Assembly: GCF_002572525.1 (NCBI RefSeq)
Contig: NZ_PDBS01000001.1
Location: 2,170,001-2,234,000 of the forward strand
From: Natrinema sp. CBA1119
Lineage (GTDB): Archaea > Halobacteriota > Halobacteria > Halobacteriales > Natrialbaceae
Direction: 5' to 3'
Length of the DNA: 64,000 bases
Notes under the pieces: model-generated
What the model was told of the DNA's origin: nothing
Seen by the model: only the letters and a program-made list of their open reading frames with translations
Databases searched by the model: none
Program-made: the position numbers and the translations under genes
Part shown: positions 15,827 to 24,682 of the stretch, in pieces
Layout of the letters: each line of letters opens with the position of its first letter
Position numbering within the stretch: the first letter of the stretch is position 1

Positions 15827-16558
15827 ATGTGCGGTCGCTACACGCTCGTTGTCGATGGGGACGACCTCGAGACCCGATTCGACGCCCGATTTCGGGACGG
15901 TGCGTCCGAGTCCGATTCGGAACCGGGATCGGGGGTTACGCCGCGGTACAACATGTCTCCCGGGCAGGAGCTGCCGGTGATCACGAACGAGGAGCCGGAG
16001 ACGATTCAGCGCCTCGAGTGGGGGCTGGTTCCCTCGTGGGCCGACGACGACAGCGGCGGGCTGATCAACGCGCGGGCGGAGTCCGTCGGCGAGAAGCCGA
16101 GTTTCCAGGCGGCGTACGAGCGACGGAGATGTCTGGTTCCCGCGGACGGCTTCTACGAGTGGGTCGAGACGGACGACGGAAAGCAGCCCCATCGCGTCAC
16201 CTTCGCGGACGACCGGGTGTTCGCGATGGCCGGTCTCTGGGAGCGCTGGGAACCGGAAACGACACAGACGGGGCTCGGCGCGTTCGGCGGCGGCGTCGAC
16301 GACCAACCCGAGGGCGGTCCGCTCGAGACGTTCACGGTCATCACGACCGAGCCGAACGATCTCGTCGCGAACCTCCATCACCGGATGGCGGTGATCCTCG
16401 ATCCCGCCGCCGAGCGGCGGTGGCTGTCGGGCGAGGATCCGCGGGAACTGCTCGAGCCGTATCCGGCCGACGAGATGCGCGCGTACCCGGTGTCGACGGC
16501 GGTGAACGATCCGTCGACGGACGAGCCGTCGCTGGTCGACCCGCTCGAGTCCGCGTAG
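15827..16558 (+). CDS. SOS response-associated peptidase family protein (HMCES/YedK-like)
   Basis: The 243-residue protein starts with MCGRYTL, so Cys2 becomes the N-terminal catalytic cysteine after Met removal. Other conserved residues are the Asn of YNMSPGQ (about 44), INARAES (about 80), the Glu of GFYEW (about 107) and the His in HHRMAVIL (about 187). SRAP proteins form a thiazolidine crosslink with abasic sites in single-stranded DNA and shield them from cleavage. An acidic loop around 145-160 is a halophilic insertion. The ORF opens earlier, but Cys2 fixes the start. Confidence 0.93.
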   Translation: MCGRYTLVVDGDDLETRFDARFRDGASESDSEPGSGVTPRYNMSPGQELPVITNEEPETIQRLEWGLVPSWADDDSGGLINARAESVGEKPSFQAAYERRRCLVPADGFYEWVETDDGKQPHRVTFADDRVFAMAGLWERWEPETTQTGLGAFGGGVDDQPEGGPLETFTVITTEPNDLVANLHHRMAVILDPAAERRWLSGEDPRELLEPYPADEMRAYPVSTAVNDPSTDEPSLVDPLESA

Positions 16559-16665
16559 TCACTCATCTCGGTCACTGATCCGTTCGGACGATACCAGCCC
16601 GAAGTACCCCGATTTCGGAGGGGTGGATGGGGGTTTTCACGACAGACAACAGAGACAGTTCCTCC

Positions 16666-17595
16666 TCAGTTTAGCTCGTCGATGATTTCGCGCGTCGACC
16701 GTCGGACCGCCTCGTCGCTCGAGAGACGGGGCTCCCAGCCCAGCGCCGAGAGCTTCTCGATCGAGAGGCGCATTTTCGGTACGTCGCCGGTCCAGCCGCG
16801 CTCGCCGCCGGTGTACTCGCGTTCGGGATCGGCCCCCAGTTCCTCGGCGACGATGGTCGCGATCCGGTCGACCGAGGTCGTCGTGCGCGTGCCCAGATTG
16901 TACGTATTCATGGCGTCGTCGGCGTGTTCGACGGTGTGACAGATCGCGTCGAGACAGTCCTCGAGGTGGAGGTAGGACTTCTCCTGTCGGCCGTCGCCGA
17001 GAATCGTCAGGTGCTCGGGGTCGTCCTGCAGCTTCTCGATGAAATCCGGGATCACCGCCCCGCGGAGGCGCGGCCCGACGACGTTCGCGAATCTGAAGTT
17101 CCAGACCGTGAGATCGTGGCTGTGGGCCCGCGCCGAGAGCAACCCCTCGTCGGCCAGCTTGCTCGCTCCGTAGGCGCTGATCGGCTCGAGGGGCGCGTAG
17201 TCCTCGGGCGTCGGCCGCGGGGCCTCGCCGTAGACCGTCGAGGAGGAGGTGTAGGCGATCTCGGTCACGCCGGCGTCGGCCATCGCCTCGAGGATGTTGC
17301 GGGTCATCCGCGTGTTGTCGTCGAACTGGCCGTGGGGGCGGTCCGTATCGACGTGTTTCGACGCCGCGAGGTGGAAGACCAGGTCGACGTCCTCGAGGTG
17401 ACCCGCGAGCGCGTCGAGGTCGGTGAGATCGGCCTCGAGGAACTCGGCGTCGTCGGGGACGCGGTCGCGGTCGCCGTTCGAGCAGTCGTCGACAGCGAGG
17501 ACGTCCGCACCGTTCGCGAGGAGGCGCTCGGTGAGGTGGGAGCCGATAAAGCCGGCCCCACCCGTGACGAGTATGTTTCGGCTCGAGATGGACAT
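16666..17595 (-). CDS. NAD-dependent epimerase/dehydratase (UDP-glucose 4-epimerase type)
   Basis: The 309-residue extended SDR has the NAD motif GGAGFIGSHLTERLL (about residues 12-26), an Asp-rich DDCSNG turn and catalytic YGASK (about 141-145) with TSSSTVYGE before it. The middle WNFRFANVVGPRLRGAVI and the LGDGRQEKSYLHLEDC stretch are typical of sugar-nucleotide epimerases. The substrate is probably a UDP-hexose used for N-glycans or exopolysaccharide. No other glycan genes flank it. Confidence 0.9.
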   Translation of the reverse strand: MSISSRNILVTGGAGFIGSHLTERLLANGADVLAVDDCSNGDRDRVPDDAEFLEADLTDLDALAGHLEDVDLVFHLAASKHVDTDRPHGQFDDNTRMTRNILEAMADAGVTEIAYTSSSTVYGEAPRPTPEDYAPLEPISAYGASKLADEGLLSARAHSHDLTVWNFRFANVVGPRLRGAVIPDFIEKLQDDPEHLTILGDGRQEKSYLHLEDCLDAICHTVEHADDAMNTYNLGTRTTTSVDRIATIVAEELGADPEREYTGGERGWTGDVPKMRLSIEKLSALGWEPRLSSDEAVRRSTREIIDELN

Positions 17596-17752
17596 GACCG
17601 GTGATTCACCGACTGGGAGGTAAGTAGTTGTGTTTCGCTCCAGGTACCGCCTTCGTGTGCAGCGAGGATACTCGGCCGGTTTCGAAGGGACCGACGATAA
17701 CGGTGCCCGTCCGTCGCTATTCTTTTTGCAGCGACCTTCGTTTTCACTGGCG

Positions 17753-18205
17753 ATGCGCTACTTCGAGGATATCGAGGTCGGAACGACCAGAGAATTCGGA
17801 GAGTACCACGTCACGAAAGCGGAGATCATCGAGTTTGCCGAACAGTACGATCCTCAGCCGTTTCACACCGACGAGGACGCTGCAACGGAGTCCGCGTTCG
17901 GTGAGTTAGTCGCATCGGGGTGGCACACCGCCGCGATATCGATGCGAATGCTGGTCGATAATCATCTCCGAGAGAACGCCGGAATGGGTGGCCGCGGGGC
18001 TGATGAACTCCGGTGGCGACGGCCGGTCAGGCCGGGCGATACACTGTCCGTTCGGGCAACGGTCGCGGGCAAACGCCGCTCCGAGAGTGAGCCGCGCCGC
18101 GGATACGTAGAGAACGATATCGAGGTGGTAAATCAAACCGATGAGATCGTCCTCTCCTACACTGTCACCGGGATGATCGAGCGACGAGAGCACAGCAGCG
18201 AGTAG
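17753..18205 (+). CDS. MaoC-like dehydratase/hydratase
   Basis: The 150-residue hot-dog protein begins MRYFEDIEVGTTREFGEYHV. The hydratase motif is FAEQYDPQPFHTDEDAA (about residues 32-48), with the catalytic Asp-His pair, followed by ASGWHTAAISMRM. Such proteins hydrate 2-enoyl-CoA to (R)-3-hydroxyacyl-CoA and supply PHA synthesis or fatty-acid turnover. The longer ORF upstream lacks family similarity, so 17753 was chosen. It is convergent with prf1, 10 bp apart. Confidence 0.88.
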   Translation: MRYFEDIEVGTTREFGEYHVTKAEIIEFAEQYDPQPFHTDEDAATESAFGELVASGWHTAAISMRMLVDNHLRENAGMGGRGADELRWRRPVRPGDTLSVRATVAGKRRSESEPRRGYVENDIEVVNQTDEIVLSYTVTGMIERREHSSE

Positions 18206-18215
18206 ATGGGACAGT

Positions 18216-19475
18216 TTACACGCCGGTCGAGTATCGCAGGATCCCGGCGAAGCCGCCGAAGGCGTTGAGGAGTTGTTCTCCCTTCTCGAAGTCCGTCGAG
18301 ATGAACTTGGTCTCGGTGCCGCGCTGTTCGGCGATATCGATGAGGTGGTCGATGGCGTCCTCGCGGTCCTCCTCGGTCGCTTCGACCTCGGTGCCACACT
18401 CGGTACAGGAGTGGGTGGGCGTCGACTTCCGGCGCTCGACCACCTCGCGCTCGGTGGTACCGCAGTCAGGACAGTCGTAGGTGATCACGTCCTTCCGGAG
18501 ATCCTCGCTGATCAGGAGTCGGTCGACCGACCCCATCATCAGGTTCCGGCGGGTCGGCTCGAAGCCGTAGGTCGCGAGATCGCCGGCGTTGAGTTCCTCG
18601 AAGAACTTCTCCATCTCCTTCTTGTCCTTCATCACCTCGGCGTCGGCGAGCGCGTCTTCGGCATTGTTGACGAGGTCCGACAGGCCGGATTCGTCGGTGT
18701 AGGCCACGTCGAACTTGCCCAGGACGGAGTCCTGCAGTTCGTGGTGGAGGTAGTCGCCGTCGAGGAATTCGTCTTTGGTCGGCGAGGGCCCGCCGACGAG
18801 GATGCCGTCGAGTTCGTGGCGTCGCGGTACGAACAGGTCGTTCGCCATCCCCGCGACCTCCTGGTAGAAGTTGTCGATCGCCTCGAGGCGCAGGCGGGCG
18901 AATCGCTGGGCGGACTGGCCACCCTTTCGCTGCTTGCCGGGGACCAGCGAGGAGGCGGATTTGACCGGTTCGATGCGCTTGCCCTTCAGCCAGCCGACGT
19001 TGGCCTCGCGGCGGTCGAGGACGATCAGACCGTAGAGGCCCTTGTCGGCGAGCATCTCCTCGAGCGGTTCGGTCAGGAAGTCCGAGTCGCAGTGATAGCG
19101 GAAGGACTCGATGGGCTGGGGCGGGCTCTCGAGGACTTTCGTGACCATCTCGGTGCGGCCGCCGCCGGAGTCGACGGCACCGGAGAAGAGCACGATGCCG
19201 TTGTCCGGCGGAAAGGTGTCGAAGTATCGGAGCCGATCTTTGATGCTCGTCAGCGCGTCCTGGACGGCCGTTCGGGTCTGTTTGGACTTGATGTTGGCCG
19301 CTTCGCTGTGTTCTTGCGTGACGTGCTGGACGACGTCACTGATCTGTCTGTCGTCGGGAATGTAGATCGTCACGAGCTGCGTTCCGGAGCCGTCGTAGTC
19401 CTTGAGGTCCTCGATGACCTTCCGGAACTCGTACTTTTTCCGGTCCGAGTGCTCCTGCTCGCCCTCCTGGCTCAT
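18216..19475 (-). CDS. prf1: Peptide chain release factor aRF1
   Basis: The 419-residue factor recognises all three stop codons. The N-terminal domain holds NIKSKQTR (about residue 63), the stop-codon decoding loop. The middle domain holds GKQRKGGQSAQRF (about 180), whose GGQ triggers peptidyl-tRNA hydrolysis. The C-terminal domain includes a zinc-ribbon-like CPDCG...CTECG (about 340-375). The start at 19475 (MSQEGEQEHSDRKKYEF) matches the family; the ORF extends 14 codons upstream. Confidence 0.96.
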   Translation of the reverse strand: MSQEGEQEHSDRKKYEFRKVIEDLKDYDGSGTQLVTIYIPDDRQISDVVQHVTQEHSEAANIKSKQTRTAVQDALTSIKDRLRYFDTFPPDNGIVLFSGAVDSGGGRTEMVTKVLESPPQPIESFRYHCDSDFLTEPLEEMLADKGLYGLIVLDRREANVGWLKGKRIEPVKSASSLVPGKQRKGGQSAQRFARLRLEAIDNFYQEVAGMANDLFVPRRHELDGILVGGPSPTKDEFLDGDYLHHELQDSVLGKFDVAYTDESGLSDLVNNAEDALADAEVMKDKKEMEKFFEELNAGDLATYGFEPTRRNLMMGSVDRLLISEDLRKDVITYDCPDCGTTEREVVERRKSTPTHSCTECGTEVEATEEDREDAIDHLIDIAEQRGTETKFISTDFEKGEQLLNAFGGFAGILRYSTGV

Positions 19476-19727
19476 TACCCGTATAAAACGGGGCTGTGGG
19501 TAAGAATCCTTTGACACACCTGCCGACGTGGGACCGCGTGTCGATCGATGGCGATCGTACTGGCTGCCGGCGAGTGGTCGTCACAGGCCCGACGACGTGG
19601 GTCAGTAACTGAGTCAAAGCGGAACGCGCGGGACACTGTCGCTAACGTGATTCCCCGCTGTAACGACGCGGGAGGTGTGGTCACGATTTAAGGTGGTGCC
19701 GATCTAGGGTCCGGACAGTATCCGAGT

Positions 19728-20696
19728 ATGTCTCATGAGACGGTCTACGCCATCGCGAGCGGGAAAGGCGGCGTCGGGAAGACGACGACGACGGTCAACC
19801 TCGGTACGGCCCTCGCAGAGGCCGGCCAGCGCGTCGCCATCGTCGACGTCGATCTCGGCATGGCGAACCTCGCCGGGTTCGTCAGCCTCACCCCCGACTC
19901 GACCACCCTTCACGACGTGTTAGCCGGAGCTGTATCGATCGACGACGCCACCTACCGACTCGCGGACAACATCGTCGCCGTCCCGAGCGGAACCAGCCTC
20001 GACGAGTACGCCGAAACCTCTCCCGAGGGGCTGCGCGACGTCGTCGAGGAACTGCGATCCCAGTTCGATTACGTCTTTCTCGATGTCGGGGCCGGCATCA
20101 GCCACGAGACCGTCCTCCCCCTGGGACTGGCCGATGCCGTCGTCCTCGTCTCGACGCCCGAACCTGCGGCCGTTCACGACACGAAAAAGACGATCGAGCT
20201 GACCGACCGCGCGGGCGGCGAGGTCGCCGGCCTCGTCCTCACCCGAACCCGGCCGGACGGCGACGTCTCCCACGACGAACTCGCCGACCGCCTCGAGGTG
20301 CCCCTCCTCGGGACGATTCCCGAGGATCCCGCGGCTCGTGACAGCGTCTACGCCGGGACGCCGCTGGTCGTCTTCGAGCCCGACGGGCCCGCCGCCGTCG
20401 CGTACCGCCGCCTCGCGGCCGATCTGACCGGGATCGAGATCGACATCCCGGAGCCCGACCGCGACGGTGACGGGGACGTCGCGTCCACCGACGCCGAACG
20501 ACCGGCGGCCGAACCGAACGCGGACGGCGGTGACGAGGTCGATGCGGACGGCGGTGGCGATGCGGACGGCGGTGGCGATGCGGACGGCGGTGGCGATGCG
20601 GACGGCGGTGACGATGCGGGCGATACCGAGGAGCGCGAGGCGGCACACGACGACGTCTCGAGTGCGATCACGGAAGCTGAATCGGATCCAAGATGA
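19728..20696 (+). CDS. minD: MinD/ParA-type ATPase
   Basis: The 322-residue protein has the deviant Walker A motif KGGVGKTTTTVN (about residues 11-22), VDVDLGMANLAG (switch) and YVFLDVGAGIS (Walker B). MinD proteins are membrane-cycling ATPases; haloarchaea encode several that position polar structures such as archaella and chemoreceptors rather than the division ring. The core ends near residue 240. The last 80 residues are a Gly/Asp-rich tail built from tandem DADGGG repeats. No amphipathic targeting helix is clear at the C-terminus, so this copy may not bind membranes in the MinD manner. Confidence 0.9.
   Translation: MSHETVYAIASGKGGVGKTTTTVNLGTALAEAGQRVAIVDVDLGMANLAGFVSLTPDSTTLHDVLAGAVSIDDATYRLADNIVAVPSGTSLDEYAETSPEGLRDVVEELRSQFDYVFLDVGAGISHETVLPLGLADAVVLVSTPEPAAVHDTKKTIELTDRAGGEVAGLVLTRTRPDGDVSHDELADRLEVPLLGTIPEDPAARDSVYAGTPLVVFEPDGPAAVAYRRLAADLTGIEIDIPEPDRDGDGDVASTDAERPAAEPNADGGDEVDADGGGDADGGGDADGGGDADGGDDAGDTEEREAAHDDVSSAITEAESDPR
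20541..20612 (+). repeat. 18-bp tandem repeat (four units) inside minD
   Basis: The unit starts GATGCGGACGGC and is repeated four times; the last unit carries one changed base. It encodes (DADGGG) repeats in the disordered tail and should be prone to length change by slippage. Confidence 0.8.
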
Positions 20697-21010
20697 ACGA
20701 TCGCTCCCGTCGTGCACACGGTTTCCAGCGGTAGGCACCGCCTGAATCGTCGATCCCCGCTCGAACCCACTATTCATCCCGCCGTTTTGCCGACCGGGCG
20801 GGATTCCGTCGGCGGGGGGTGGAATAGCGATACTCCGACAGCATGCAATGAATTATGTGGCGTCTGATCGGTCGGTATCGTCGTCGGTATCGATGTAGAG
20901 AACCGCTACGAGCCGCTTTCCGTCCGTCCTCGAGTCGAAACGGCGGCGTTTCAGCGTCCGAGATAGTAACGAACTGATTACTAATCACGGCGGTTCTCGA
21001 TGCCTCGCCC
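20697..21010. other. Intergenic region between minD and a lipoprotein gene
   Basis: The 314 bp holds no convincing gene on either strand. The rightmost 50 bp is AT-richer (ACTGATTACTAATC) and probably carries the promoter of the lipoprotein gene at 21011. Confidence 0.55.
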
Positions 21011-21544
21011 ATGGAGCGACGAAAAATCCTCCTCGGCAGTGGCGCAGCACTCGCAACCATGCTCGCGGGTTGTTCGAGCGACGAAACCGGCGACGAGTCC
21101 GACTCGAACGACGACAACGATGAGTCACTCGGAGATGACGGGGACGATGGGAGCGACGGAACCGACGGGTCCGACGGCACCGACGAACCCGATATTCCCG
21201 GTCTCGACCCGGACAAACTGAAGATCGACAGCGAGAAGGTCTCGATCAAGGACGTCAACAAAGACGGCGACAAAGTCGATATCGTCGCGACGACGACGAC
21301 CTCCGACCCGGACGTACTGATGGCCGAGATCGAGTCGCTCGCCGACGACATCACTCGCGCGATCTCCGACCCGGAGGCGTTCGCGGCCGCGGTCAACAGC
21401 GTCACCTGGGTGCTCGAGAAGGACGGAGCCAAGGTGCTGTCGTTCTACGTCGACGTGCAGTGGGCGCTCGCGTTCATAAACGACGAGATAGACGAAGACG
21501 AACTCGTCGATCGTGTCCTCGAGACCGTCGACGAGACGCAGTAG
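21011..21544 (+). CDS. Predicted Tat lipoprotein of unknown function
   Basis: The 177-residue protein has a twin-arginine leader fused to a lipobox (ERRKILLGSGAALATMLAGC, cysteine at about 21). An extremely acidic Asp/Ser/Gly linker spans about 22-65. The remaining globular part is mixed alpha/beta and ends with DELVDRVLETVDETQ. It is likely tethered on the outside of the membrane. Family unknown to me; it looks like other haloarchaeal orphan lipoproteins. Confidence 0.82.
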   Translation: MERRKILLGSGAALATMLAGCSSDETGDESDSNDDNDESLGDDGDDGSDGTDGSDGTDEPDIPGLDPDKLKIDSEKVSIKDVNKDGDKVDIVATTTTSDPDVLMAEIESLADDITRAISDPEAFAAAVNSVTWVLEKDGAKVLSFYVDVQWALAFINDEIDEDELVDRVLETVDETQ

Positions 21545-21629
21545 CGGTCCCGTTGTGATCGCCCGGTGACCTCTCGTTCTTTCGAAACCCGCCTGACCGC
21601 GTAGCTGTGCGTCTCGCCAAACCGCGATC

Positions 21630-23408
21630 CTACATCGAGCGTGGTGCGGCCACGCCCAGAATCGATAGCGCGTTGGCAACCGCGTGTTTCGAGGCGGCGA
21701 CCAGCGCGAGCCGCGCCTCCCGTACGTCGGGGTCGACATCGTCGGCGAGCACCGGACACTCCCGGTAGAAGCCGTTAAACCGGTCGGCGAACTCGCGAGT
21801 GTAGGTCGCGATCTGGTGGGGCTCGAGGTCGTCGGCGGCCTCGTCGACGACCGCCGGGAAGCGCGCGATCGTCTCGAGGAGGTCCCGTTCGGCCTCGGTC
21901 TCGAGCAGATCGGCGTCGACGGCCGTCTCGACGTCGGCCATGCCGGTCTCGGGATCGATCCCCGCCTCCTCCAAAATCCCGCAACAGCGCGCGTGAACGT
22001 ACTGGACGTAGGGCGCGGACTGGGCCTCGAAGTCCAGCGCGCGGTCCCACTCGAAGGTGATCGCCTTCGTCGGCTGCTTGGAGACGATGTCGTAGCGGAC
22101 CGCGCCGATCCCGACCTGATGGGCGATGCGCTCGATATCCTCATCGTCCAGATCGTCGTCGCGGATGCGGTCGTCGAGGCGGTCCTCGACCTCCCCGCGG
22201 GCGCGGTCGATCGCCTCGTCGAGCAGGTCGTCCAGATCGACGCCGGTGCCCCGTCGCGTGCTCATCTTCCCCTCGGGGAGGTTGACGTACGAGTAGAGCA
22301 CCTGTCGGAGCTGGTCGGTCTCGTTGCCCAGCAACTCGAGGGTCGTCCGAACCTGCTTCGCCTGTAGCTTGTGGTCCTCGCCCAGCACCGTCACCGCGCG
22401 GTCGTACTCGTCGAACTTCCACTCGTGGTGGGCCAGGTCCCGGGTCGCATAGAGCGAGGTGCCGTCCGCGCGCAGGAAGACGAGGTTCTTGTCGATGCCG
22501 TGGTCCTCGAGCTCGAGCTGCCAGGCGTCTTCCTCGTAGACCGATTCGTCGAGTTCCTTCAGGCGGTCGACGAGGTCGTCGGTCGCGCCGTTGCGCATGA
22601 ACCGCGTCTCCTTGACGAACTCGTCGAACTCGGCGGGTAGGCGCGCGAGACACTCCGTCATCCCGCCGAGCACCTGATCGACGACCTCGCTGACTCGCTC
22701 GTAGGCCTCGTCGTCGCCCGCCTCGAGACCCTGCATGATCGACTCGATCTCGGCTTCGGCCGCTTCGACTTCCGCGTCGGACGCGTTCTCGAGGTAGGCG
22801 TTCCCCTTGCGGTAGTAGCGCACGAGGTCGTACTCGATGCGGTCGCGCTCGGGCGGCTCGTCCAGATCCTCCTCGTCGAAGGTCTCGTAGGCCCAGGCGA
22901 AGACGGCCATCTGCCGGCCGGCGTCGTTGACGTAGTAGTGGCGGTCGACGTCGTAGCCGGCGTACTCGAGCAGATTACAGACGGCATCGCCGATGATCGG
23001 GTTCCGGGCGCGGCCGACGTGGACCGGTCCCGTCGGATTCGCGCTGGTGTGCTCGACGACGACCGACTCCTCGCGGTCCGGCAGAGTACCGTAAGTGTCG
23101 CCGGTCGCTGTCTCGAGCGTCTCGGCGAAGTAGGCGTCGCTCGGCAGGAAGTTGAGGTAGGGGCCCTGCGTCTGCACGGCCGAAACGTAGGTCAGCTCGT
23201 CGGCGTCGATCTCGTCGGCGACCCGTCCGGCGACCTGCGGCGGCGGTGCGCCGGCCTCGCCGGCCAGTCGAAACGCCACGCTCGAGGCGAGGACGCTCTC
23301 GACGTCCTCGGGCGGCTCTTCGATCCCCAGATCGTCCGTGGGAAAGTCCAGCGTCGAGAGCGCCCCCTCGAGGGCGTCTTCGACCTCCGCGCGTAGGGAG
23401 AGGAACAT
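21630..23408 (-). CDS. argS: Arginyl-tRNA synthetase
   Basis: The 592-residue class I synthetase attaches arginine to tRNA-Arg. The HIGH-type motif is HVGR within [17 protein letters not shown] (about residues 118-133). The KMSKS counterpart is GKMSTRRG (about 378). An N-terminal additional domain (1-100) and a C-terminal DALR anticodon-binding domain (about 480-592, [13 protein letters not shown]) complete it. A TTTACTC box about 26 bp before the ATG suggests a leaderless mRNA. It is the last normal-GC gene before the AT-rich island. Confidence 0.97.
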   Translation of the reverse strand: MFLSLRAEVEDALEGALSTLDFPTDDLGIEEPPEDVESVLASSVAFRLAGEAGAPPPQVAGRVADEIDADELTYVSAVQTQGPYLNFLPSDAYFAETLETATGDTYGTLPDREESVVVEHTSANPTGPVHVGRARNPIIGDAVCNLLEYAGYDVDRHYYVNDAGRQMAVFAWAYETFDEEDLDEPPERDRIEYDLVRYYRKGNAYLENASDAEVEAAEAEIESIMQGLEAGDDEAYERVSEVVDQVLGGMTECLARLPAEFDEFVKETRFMRNGATDDLVDRLKELDESVYEEDAWQLELEDHGIDKNLVFLRADGTSLYATRDLAHHEWKFDEYDRAVTVLGEDHKLQAKQVRTTLELLGNETDQLRQVLYSYVNLPEGKMSTRRGTGVDLDDLLDEAIDRARGEVEDRLDDRIRDDDLDDEDIERIAHQVGIGAVRYDIVSKQPTKAITFEWDRALDFEAQSAPYVQYVHARCCGILEEAGIDPETGMADVETAVDADLLETEAERDLLETIARFPAVVDEAADDLEPHQIATYTREFADRFNGFYRECPVLADDVDPDVREARLALVAASKHAVANALSILGVAAPRSM

Positions 23409-23699
23409 ACCCGCCCGTATTCAGGGCTCGAGTAAAGGAATGTCGGGTTCTGTCTCGAGGAGTTCGACCCGAAACTCGTTTTGACGACGAACCGTCGACG
23501 AACGCCGCCAGCAACCCCGCTCGAGGGTTCGGGACGTTTATTCCCTCTATTGACGGGATATGGGTATACAAACTGGTTCTATCAATAGGATCTACACTCG
23601 GTCTCCATCCCTCTCTTTGGTAGGGTGACCGTTCTATGCACTCCAGTGTTAGGAATACACGGGAAAATCCTATACACTAGAAGCGAGAATATATCTGTA

Positions 23700-24236
23700 A
23701 TGATGTTACTTACAACTTCTTCACAGAATGATGGTGGTCCAAGTCCTGATCAAAGGGGGAATGATTCCTCCAGTTACTGGCCAGGTCGGTATAACCCTAA
23801 TTCTTGGTTGCAGACAATATCTATCAGTGGAGGTTTTGGAGTCTTGGCGACGCTTATAATCTTCTTTCTGTGGGTTGAAGTTGAGACTACCACTGTTGGA
23901 TTGTGGTTGCTAGGTCCGCTAACTGGTGGTATCGGGGCCGGCTACTTACTAAGAAAGTATCATACTGACCATATACTTGTTGGAGCCGCCAGTGGACTAC
24001 TAGCTGCCTTCCCAGTGCTCGCTATAGTCGCAGTAAATATTTTTGCTAGCATTCGGGCTCTTGGACAAGCAGGTCTCACCGATTCTTGGATGGAGGTCAC
24101 TCAGACTGCAGGACTAGGCCTCTCGCTCACCGCGGGGCTTACGGCCTTGGGTGTTATGATAACCGCTTTTGCAATGATGGGAGCCGCTGGCAGATTCCTC
24201 GGAAGCAGTTTAGCACACCACACATTAGAAACATGA
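23700..24236 (+). CDS. Multi-pass membrane protein of low GC, possibly DUF5518-like
   Basis: The 178-residue protein has a polar N-terminus (to about 40) and four hydrophobic segments, roughly at 45-65, 68-85, 95-120 and 140-165. A glycine-rich LLGPLTGGIGAGYLLRKY and VGAASGLLAAFPVLAIVAV are reminiscent of DUF5518 membrane proteins of haloarchaea, but I cannot confirm this. Codon use is AT-biased, unlike its neighbours, pointing to transfer. ATG 23703 and an upstream extension to 23625 are alternatives. Confidence 0.65.
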   Translation: MMLLTTSSQNDGGPSPDQRGNDSSSYWPGRYNPNSWLQTISISGGFGVLATLIIFFLWVEVETTTVGLWLLGPLTGGIGAGYLLRKYHTDHILVGAASGLLAAFPVLAIVAVNIFASIRALGQAGLTDSWMEVTQTAGLGLSLTAGLTALGVMITAFAMMGAAGRFLGSSLAHHTLET

Positions 24237-24452
24237 TTGGTTTTGTCACTTGACTTCGTTTATTTCTACCAATTCATTAAATTAATGGTATTTATATGTA
24301 TGGCATTACTCGTAAGTTTTGCAACACTCAATAGAGAATGTTGAATCCCAACATGTCTGATATAAATGGGACCTAAGTTAGGAATACTATTATAAAAGTA
24401 AAAATGGTTGTAATACAATACAATCTATCCTAATTTCATTTTCACACCTACA

Positions 24453-24638
24453 TTACTGTGATTTCACAGATGAGATGTTATGAACTTCGGTACCACATCC
24501 GATATTCTTTGTACTTAGCCTACTAGCTCCTAAGTTTAGTAATAGACTAGCGATAGACAAGACAGCACCTGGTATCAGGCCCAGTGGACTGTAAGTAAAG
24601 CCACCAACTACCCCAATGATTACACCTGCTACTGCCAT
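24453..24638 (-). CDS. Small hydrophobic protein or 3' remnant of a membrane protein gene
   Basis: The product has 61 residues, beginning MAVAGVIIGVVGGFTYSPLG. Two helices (about 1-14 and 20-40) are followed by a polar tail that includes one Cys. The reading frame stays open upstream without an earlier ATG and runs into the udk pseudogene 3' end at about 24683. It could therefore be the end of a longer gene cut off by the junction. Low GC matches the island. Confidence 0.45.
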   Translation of the reverse strand: MAVAGVIIGVVGGFTYSPLGLIPGAVLSIASLLLNLGASRLSTKNIGCGTEVHNISSVKSQ

Positions 24639-24682
24639 TGTTGTCCCAACAGTCCGAATACTGTAGACAACTCGAAACGCGG

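Larger units (their letters stand above)
23560..24680. other. AT-rich island
   Basis: Base composition drops abruptly here to well below the rest of the window, with long AT runs (for example around 24280-24430). It holds two genes for membrane proteins (23700-24236 and 24453-24638) and about 215 bp of noncoding AT-rich DNA between them. No integrase, transposase or direct flanking repeats are seen. It adjoins the broken udk gene, so this locus looks like a landing zone for foreign DNA. Confidence 0.7.

Noticed and set aside
20541-20612. Regular 18-bp repeats as a possible CRISPR
   Set aside because: The units are contiguous without spacers and are in frame in minD. No CRISPR array or cas gene was seen anywhere in the window.
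23560-24680. AT-rich island as a provirus or integrated plasmid
   Set aside because: There is no integrase, replication gene, structural gene or flanking direct repeat; it is too small and could be a remnant only.
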